Part shown: positions 58,901 through 64,000 of the stretch, piece after piece
Layout: each line of letters begins with the position of its first letter
How positions within the stretch are numbered: the stretch's first letter is position 1
NCBI GenBank assembly: GCA_035578155.1
Contig: JAPWDM010000005.1
Coordinates: forward strand, 49,618,954-49,682,953
Reading direction: 5' to 3'
DNA: 64,000 nt
Source of the DNA: Brachynemurus nebulosus
Lineage: Eukaryota; Arthropoda; Insecta; Neuroptera; Myrmeleontidae
Notes under the pieces: model-generated
Database searches by the model: none
The model's input: only the letters and a program-made list of their open reading frames with translations
What the model was told of the DNA's origin: nothing
Position numbers and translations under genes: made by a program

Positions 58901-60590
58901 AGGCTTTGAAATTCAAAAACTGAAGCGAATAAAAATGTGTGGAAAAAATAGGCCATCCGTTCTCTCCAGTGCGGTAGACGATATTTCATTTAATTTTTAC
59001 TTAAAAACATGTTAACGATATATGCTGACCTTACAATTCGATTGACAATATATTTTTAACACCTAAATTATAATACCTATATAATTATATATACCTATAT
59101 AATTATAATACCTATATAATTATATGTATAATACTTGTATAATATTTGTATAGACCTTATCAATAACAAAAATATTTTTATTCTCTAAAATAAATACTTT
59201 GCAACTTATAAACTATTCGAACTTCTATATTGTTTAATATTTTTCAGTATCTGATTTTTCGAGCGTAAAGCTATTATCTAATTCGAAGATTCATCATTTT
59301 CTTTATCTATCATTTTTACTATATCTTCGACTTTCAAAGGCGTTTGGTCGCCAATAAACCCAGCTTTATTCTCCAGGATACTTCCAACCCAGGATACTTC
59401 CAACTGAACTGAAATTTCATTTACATATTCTATTTGGCTTGAATAATTATTTATCAAACTAATTTTTAGGAATACGAATCGAAAGTGTTATAAATTGGAC
59501 TCTTTTTTACTCTATTTAACGTTAAGGATGACGAATTTGCCAGAAATACATTTCTGTGTTGAGTATATAGGTGTTCAAAATTCTATCCTCTCACTCTGAC
59601 GAATATTGAAATGATCATTACAAATTGGTCATTGATTCTTTGTCTATTATGACATATTGATTTTTTTGATAAACTCCTTCAATTTCACTAAAAAGACTAT
59701 ACTCTGGTTAGAAATAAAAAGTTGTGGTAGTCATCAAGTTTCCGTATTACTATAGATTTGTATTATTTACTTTAATAATAAAAATAAAATTCATAAATAT
59801 AAAAAAAAAAATATTCACTGGCAAATTTGTTTATTCGTAAATAACGAACAAACTGCGGAGTACAAACGACACAAAAAATGTATTGACAGAAATAAATTTT
59901 TTCTTCAAATTGAAAATCACATTACAACAAATGTTATTCACATATTTAAGCATGAAAAACTCTAAAATACATTTGGATTTCCACTTCTTTACCAATATTT
60001 TCGCAACAGAGACAACCATACCAGGGATATATGCTAATCAAAAAAAGAAAAACATATATTTCTACAAGAACAAATTCATATAAGTACGCACAGGTACATT
60101 TAACAAATTCATACAAAAAATAAAAATACACCTCCCACTCTCTATACGCGCTATATCGCGGCATTACAGAGAAAAGCATATTTTTTTACAAGGAAAAAAA
60201 AATTACTCCAATTGTAAAGAGGTAAATACAACAAAAGAAGACAAAGTTAACACTGAACACAATGCGTCAAAATGAGACGCCTATAATAATATACAATAGA
60301 TATACATATTTGGATATGATTCTAAATGGTATTCTTCTTAGTCGGCATGTAATAGTAGTTTGGGGAATATATCTGGGGGGAGGAATGATACCTTCCCTCA
60401 TCGTATCAGCCAGTGCGGTGCGGTGCGGTGGGGGCGTCGGTAGATAGAGTTTTTAGATTATTTCAAATATTTACTTTCGTATGAGTAATGTAAATATTTT
60501 TACTGGCATGATCGCCCTCGTCTCAGTGCCATCCTTTCCCATAATATTTTCGTTATAAATAATATAAAAGCTGTATGCAAACACGATAGG
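58901..60590. other. AT-rich non-coding stretch
   Basis: A small AT tandem (TATAATTATAATACC units) lies at 59,070-59,140 and a (GCGGT)n tract at 60,414-60,430. Short frames near 59,831-60,179 on both strands have no motif. Confidence 0.5.
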
Positions 60591-60828
60591 TACACAGTAA
60601 GAAAATTTGTGTTCTGCGTAAAAAAAAACTGGTGGTTAAAATTTTTGTGTTAAATAAGTAACACAACCCTGCGTTAATGTAACATTTCAAGTTTGTGTTA
60701 AATGAAAATATTAACACAAATTTCGATTTAACAGAATAAAAATGTTAACCTGTTTTGAACAACAAAGAAGTAACATAATATTTGTGTAGAGCAAAAGAAT
60801 GTTATAAGTACATAAATTAGATTAGAAT

Positions 60829-61242
60829 ATATATCTACCAAAATATATATAATAAAAAAGATGAGAGTAGTTCTTATTATTAAACAAAACCGAAAAATCG
60901 GTTATTGACGAATATAGTTTTATTAAACGTTTAAAAATGAAACAATTTTCTTACATTTTAAGGTTATTTTGTTACAGGTTCAGTTACAAAAAATCATGTA
61001 AGCTTACTTACATGTCATGTAAGACTGTATATATTATATAATACAATCTCAAATAAACTTACATGATTTTTTCTAACAGAATCTGTAACAAAATAACCTT
61101 AAAATGTAAGAAAATTGTTTCATTTTTGAACGTTTAATAAAACTATATTCGTCAATAGCTGAAAAAATTTATAATTTTTCGGTTTTGTTTAATAATAAAA
61201 ACTATTATCTTTTTTATTATACATATTTTGGTAGATATATAT
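60829..61242. mobile_element. Nested foldback element, 414 bp
   Basis: ATATATCTACCAAAATATAT at the left pairs with the right ATATTTTGGTAGATATATAT. Inner blocks AACAAAACCGAAAAAT, GAAACAATTTTCTTACATTT and AACCTTAAAATGTAAG all pair, giving arms of about 180-190 bp. The centre (TTACATGTCATGTAAG) is itself palindromic. Confidence 0.85.
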
Positions 61243-61319
61243 GGAACCAAGTAAGAATTTTTACAAAGGACTGACTTACTTTGCGTTTTTTGAGTCTCAT
61301 TTATAATAATATACTGTGT

Positions 61320-61860
61320 GAGTTTTTCGAGAGTTGCCATTTTTATTACAGCCAAACCGTTGATTTAATCGAAAAATTGTTCAAATAAGAGTTTTAGATA
61401 TCGACGCGGGCAACCGATTGCGATAGTCGGGATCTTTATAGCTCTTATGGTTGTCGAGCTATGATACAAACTTGTAGATTTTTAAACGAGACTATATATT
61501 AATTTTTCGATAAAACTGATCTAATGCATTAATTAACAATATAAATGAGCAAAAAAAATTTTTTTACCCAAGTTTAATTTTTTAATTTTTCTTTAATTTA
61601 TCAGTTAGACGGTAAAAATATGCATATGTATTTGAGGCTACTACAACCGATAGTGTTTTGCTTGGTTACATTTCCATTACATCCAAGAAAAGAACCTCTT
61701 CCAGTACCATTTCTATCATAAAAATTTGGTTGCAATAGAAATGGCAACTCTCAAAAAACTCACATGGTATATGAACAAAATCGTTATAATTTTTGATGAT
61801 TTTCAAATATCTTAAGCTGCAGAGGAAGTAAAATATTGAATAAAAAAGTTTAACAACCAA
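61320..61860. repeat. Repeat 'X', copies 2 (minus) and 3 (plus), inside the 60.6-62.0 kb element
   Basis: Copy 2, minus strand near 61,325-61,400: AACTCTTATTTGAACAATTT and ATGGCAACTCTCGAAAAACT. Copy 3, plus strand near 61,735-61,775: ATGGCAACTCTCAAAAAACT. Both match 13,440-13,640. The two are in opposite orientation and may be the ends of a single nested element of about 0.45 kb. Confidence 0.6.
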
Positions 61861-62043
61861 CTCTGATGAATCTGGAAAATTAACACAAAATGTATGTCCT
61901 TTTGTGTGTTAAATCATTGATACAAATCTTGTGTATAGATATGACACATATGCTTTGTGTTAAAATAACACAAAAAATTGAGTGGACCGCGGTTCTGGAC
62001 ATGTGATTTGTGTTAATTTTAACACAAATTTTTTCACTGTGTA

Positions 62044-63507
62044 TGTTTGTAACGCACTGAAAGAAACGAAATGGTGCGGTGGTAGCTACCGAATTTATAT
62101 TTTATACATTATTTCCATACATCGTTCGCTGCCGAAGAATTTTTGTTTTCATATTTTTCAATAAATTATTGAAAATATAGATTATTTTTTTTGCCGTGCA
62201 TGGATGATGAGAATGGGGATGGGACAGGTGTGCGTACGATTATAATGCTCGTTTATTTCACGACGTGAATCGTGTGCTGTCGATAATCATAATCGTGAAA
62301 AAGGTATGATAATTTATTTTGCGCGAAATGACAATAAAATGTATACTATACCGTCTTTACAAAATACTGAAAAGATTTTTTTCTTTATTATTTTTTTATC
62401 GTTTTGAAATAGGTACGTTTCTTGGTAAAAATTTGTGATTGAAATTTAACATTCAATCAATCGTAATCAAAAAGTACATTGTAAGCGGCATTTTATGTGA
62501 AATAGAACAACTGTGTTGACTGAATACCACTAACTCTTATTATTCATCAAAATTTCGCATATACAAGTGGTATTATAAAAGTGGTTTTGATTTCAAACAT
62601 TCTAAGTTCGGTTAATTTTATGGTAGAAAATTTTCATTTCTTTACTTTAGGCGTTACTAGTAAACACTGAATGTATCTAAATATGCAGAAGCGATACAAA
62701 AAATAAATAAATAGATCGGTTTAAAAGAAAAAAATATCAATCCAGAGCCCAGGGGTTATCTACCAAGCTTAATAAGAATCATTATTTCAGTTACTGCAAC
62801 AAAATAATTTGTTAGATAATATTTTTATTATACGAGTACATAATAGAAATAGAATATAATTATTTGTACATTGTTATTTAGTATCTATTATATTTACTTA
62901 AATTATTTTTTCTACAATCATAGTAGAGAGTAGGCTTTTACGCTCAATAATGAGAGCGTAAAATATGTGTTTGTTGAGGACGGTTACTTTGCACTTTAAA
63001 GCAAAAAGTAGTACTTTGAGTACGCTCACTCAATATATATTTAATTACAAATCAATGTATATTTCTATGACAACAAATAAACAGATTCTAAGTGAAATAT
63101 CAATTTTACTAAATTTCAAAATAATATTAATTAAAAGTAATAAATAATTATTAAAAATAATAAGTAAATAAAAAATTTTAAAAAAATATATTAATGATAA
63201 GTAGTTAGATAATTTGTTACCCTAACAATTTTTTTGTATTCATAAGAAGCATTATTTTCTATGTAGCTGCAGCAACTAAATAAATTTATATGATACCATA
63301 ATTCGATTAAAATTTGGTAAGTTTTTGGTTGAAAAACAACTTTCTTGTATTTTCACCAATGTAATGATTTACCTTTTTTGTCTATTGCAAAAATATACAT
63401 TTCTAATTTTCCCTCTCTAATATATTGTACCTATACTACTGCAACTTTAAGAGCATACTAACTGAATAGTTCAGTCAGAACTTATCACGCAATTAAAGTA
63501 ATAAATA
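62044..63507. other. AT-rich non-coding stretch
   Basis: No gene or element recognised. Confidence 0.5.
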
Positions 63508-64000
63508 GATAAAAAACGCCGTGAGCAGCGGAGCCCCATCACGGAAGTCGAATTTTTCCTTTCATCTTCGGTATTGAGTGTCTACAAGCGAAATGTAATT
63601 GAAAGTCCACAAGCGATTTGTAATTTTGGTGGTTTCAAAACTGATGATGAGTGTCCGGTTGATCGGGGCTTTAAAAAAAGGTTTTAAGTTGTTAAGGGCT
63701 GAATCTCAGTAAATTTCAATTTTGTGCCGATAGCAGTTAACATGGAAAAAGCCAACACAATTCGTACGAGGGTATTTCTATCCATGCTTATCCGCCAATT
63801 GCCTTTGTGTTTTATTTTTAAATATTAAAAAATGAACTTAAATAGTAAACTGGAAGGCTTTTATGAAGATATTTTTTCTTTCCAAAAAAATCCAAAATTT
63901 CTATTTTATAAATAATAAAAATCCAAAATTCCTAATTTATAAATAAACAGTGACTTTAATAACATTTTCAAATTACTTAATATGTATGTATTTCATTTGT
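63508..64000 (+). repeat. Dispersed repeat 'Y', copy 3 (runs off the window)
   Basis: Starts AAAAAACGCCGTGAGCAGCG as in copy 1 and then follows copy 2 closely through CAGTGACTTTAATAACATTT. It carries an extra TTTATAAATAATAAAAATCC insertion near 63,905. Continues past 64,000. Confidence 0.85.

Larger units (their letters stand above)
60591..62043. mobile_element. TIR element, 1.45 kb, TA-flanked
   Basis: The ends TACACAGTAAGAAAATTTGTGTT and AACACAAATTTTTTCACTGTGTA are inverted. Motifs GTGTTAA/TTAACAC recur at 60,648, 60,692, 60,712, 61,880, 61,905 and 62,010, giving subterminal repeat clusters at both ends. TA edges suggest a Tc1/mariner-type target. No transposase frame. It contains a large nested palindrome and copies of repeat X. 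Confidence 0.78.

Overview
The window is eukaryotic, strongly AT-rich and repeat-dense. It carries a mariner-type transposon remnant, a fragment of a non-LTR retrotransposon RNase H domain, tRNA-derived repeats and many short terminal-inverted-repeat (TIR) elements. This fits an arthropod, most likely insect, chromosome. The exact group cannot be fixed from the sequence; a hemipteran is only a guess. I see no convincing host protein-coding gene. Nearly all open frames are short, chance or repeat-derived, so the window looks like intergenic or deep intronic DNA filled with mobile elements.

Layout. 0-34 kb: a degenerate tandem repeat (1-640), a 0.49 kb dispersed repeat present as an inverted pair (3.7-4.2 and 18.2-18.7 kb), a hAT-type element (5.75-6.6 kb), a Harbinger-type MITE (11.4-11.9 kb), a hAT MITE (15.4 kb), a TTAA-flanked MITE (16.7 kb), and several roughly 0.9-1.0 kb TIR elements with TA ends. 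Two of the latter (19.6-20.6 and 22.5-23.4 kb) keep decayed cysteine-rich coding remnants of a transposase-like C-terminus. 34-44 kb: an internally deleted mariner with recognisable transposase ends (35.0-35.9 kb), a retrotransposon RNase H fragment (36.1 kb), more TIR elements, a TTAA-flanked piggyBac-like element with a nested hairpin element, and two Harbinger-type MITEs directly abutting at one TTA. 55-64 kb: more foldback and TIR elements and a 142-bp tandem array.

The outstanding object is at about 44.83-55.18 kb: a roughly 10.3 kb element with inverted arms of about 3.5 kb around a 3.1 kb unique centre. The inner 2,535 bp of each arm align with no net indel (coordinates sum to 99,830). 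They carry mirrored copies of a 161-aa and a 58-aa gene. The outer arm parts hold about 210-230-bp tandem units, themselves palindromic, and are visibly diverged between the arms. The centre carries a 288-aa protein with one C2H2 finger, a 120-aa small protein that may be OB-fold/ssDNA-binding-like, and two tandem 62-aa proteins with 16 cysteines each. Most of these genes have their own TATA box, and CACCAC-type tracts sit next to the gene starts. No polymerase, integrase, transposase or capsid gene is visible. I read it as a virus-like or Polinton-like/foldback mobile element, possibly non-autonomous and not one I can name. The functions of its proteins are inferred, not established.
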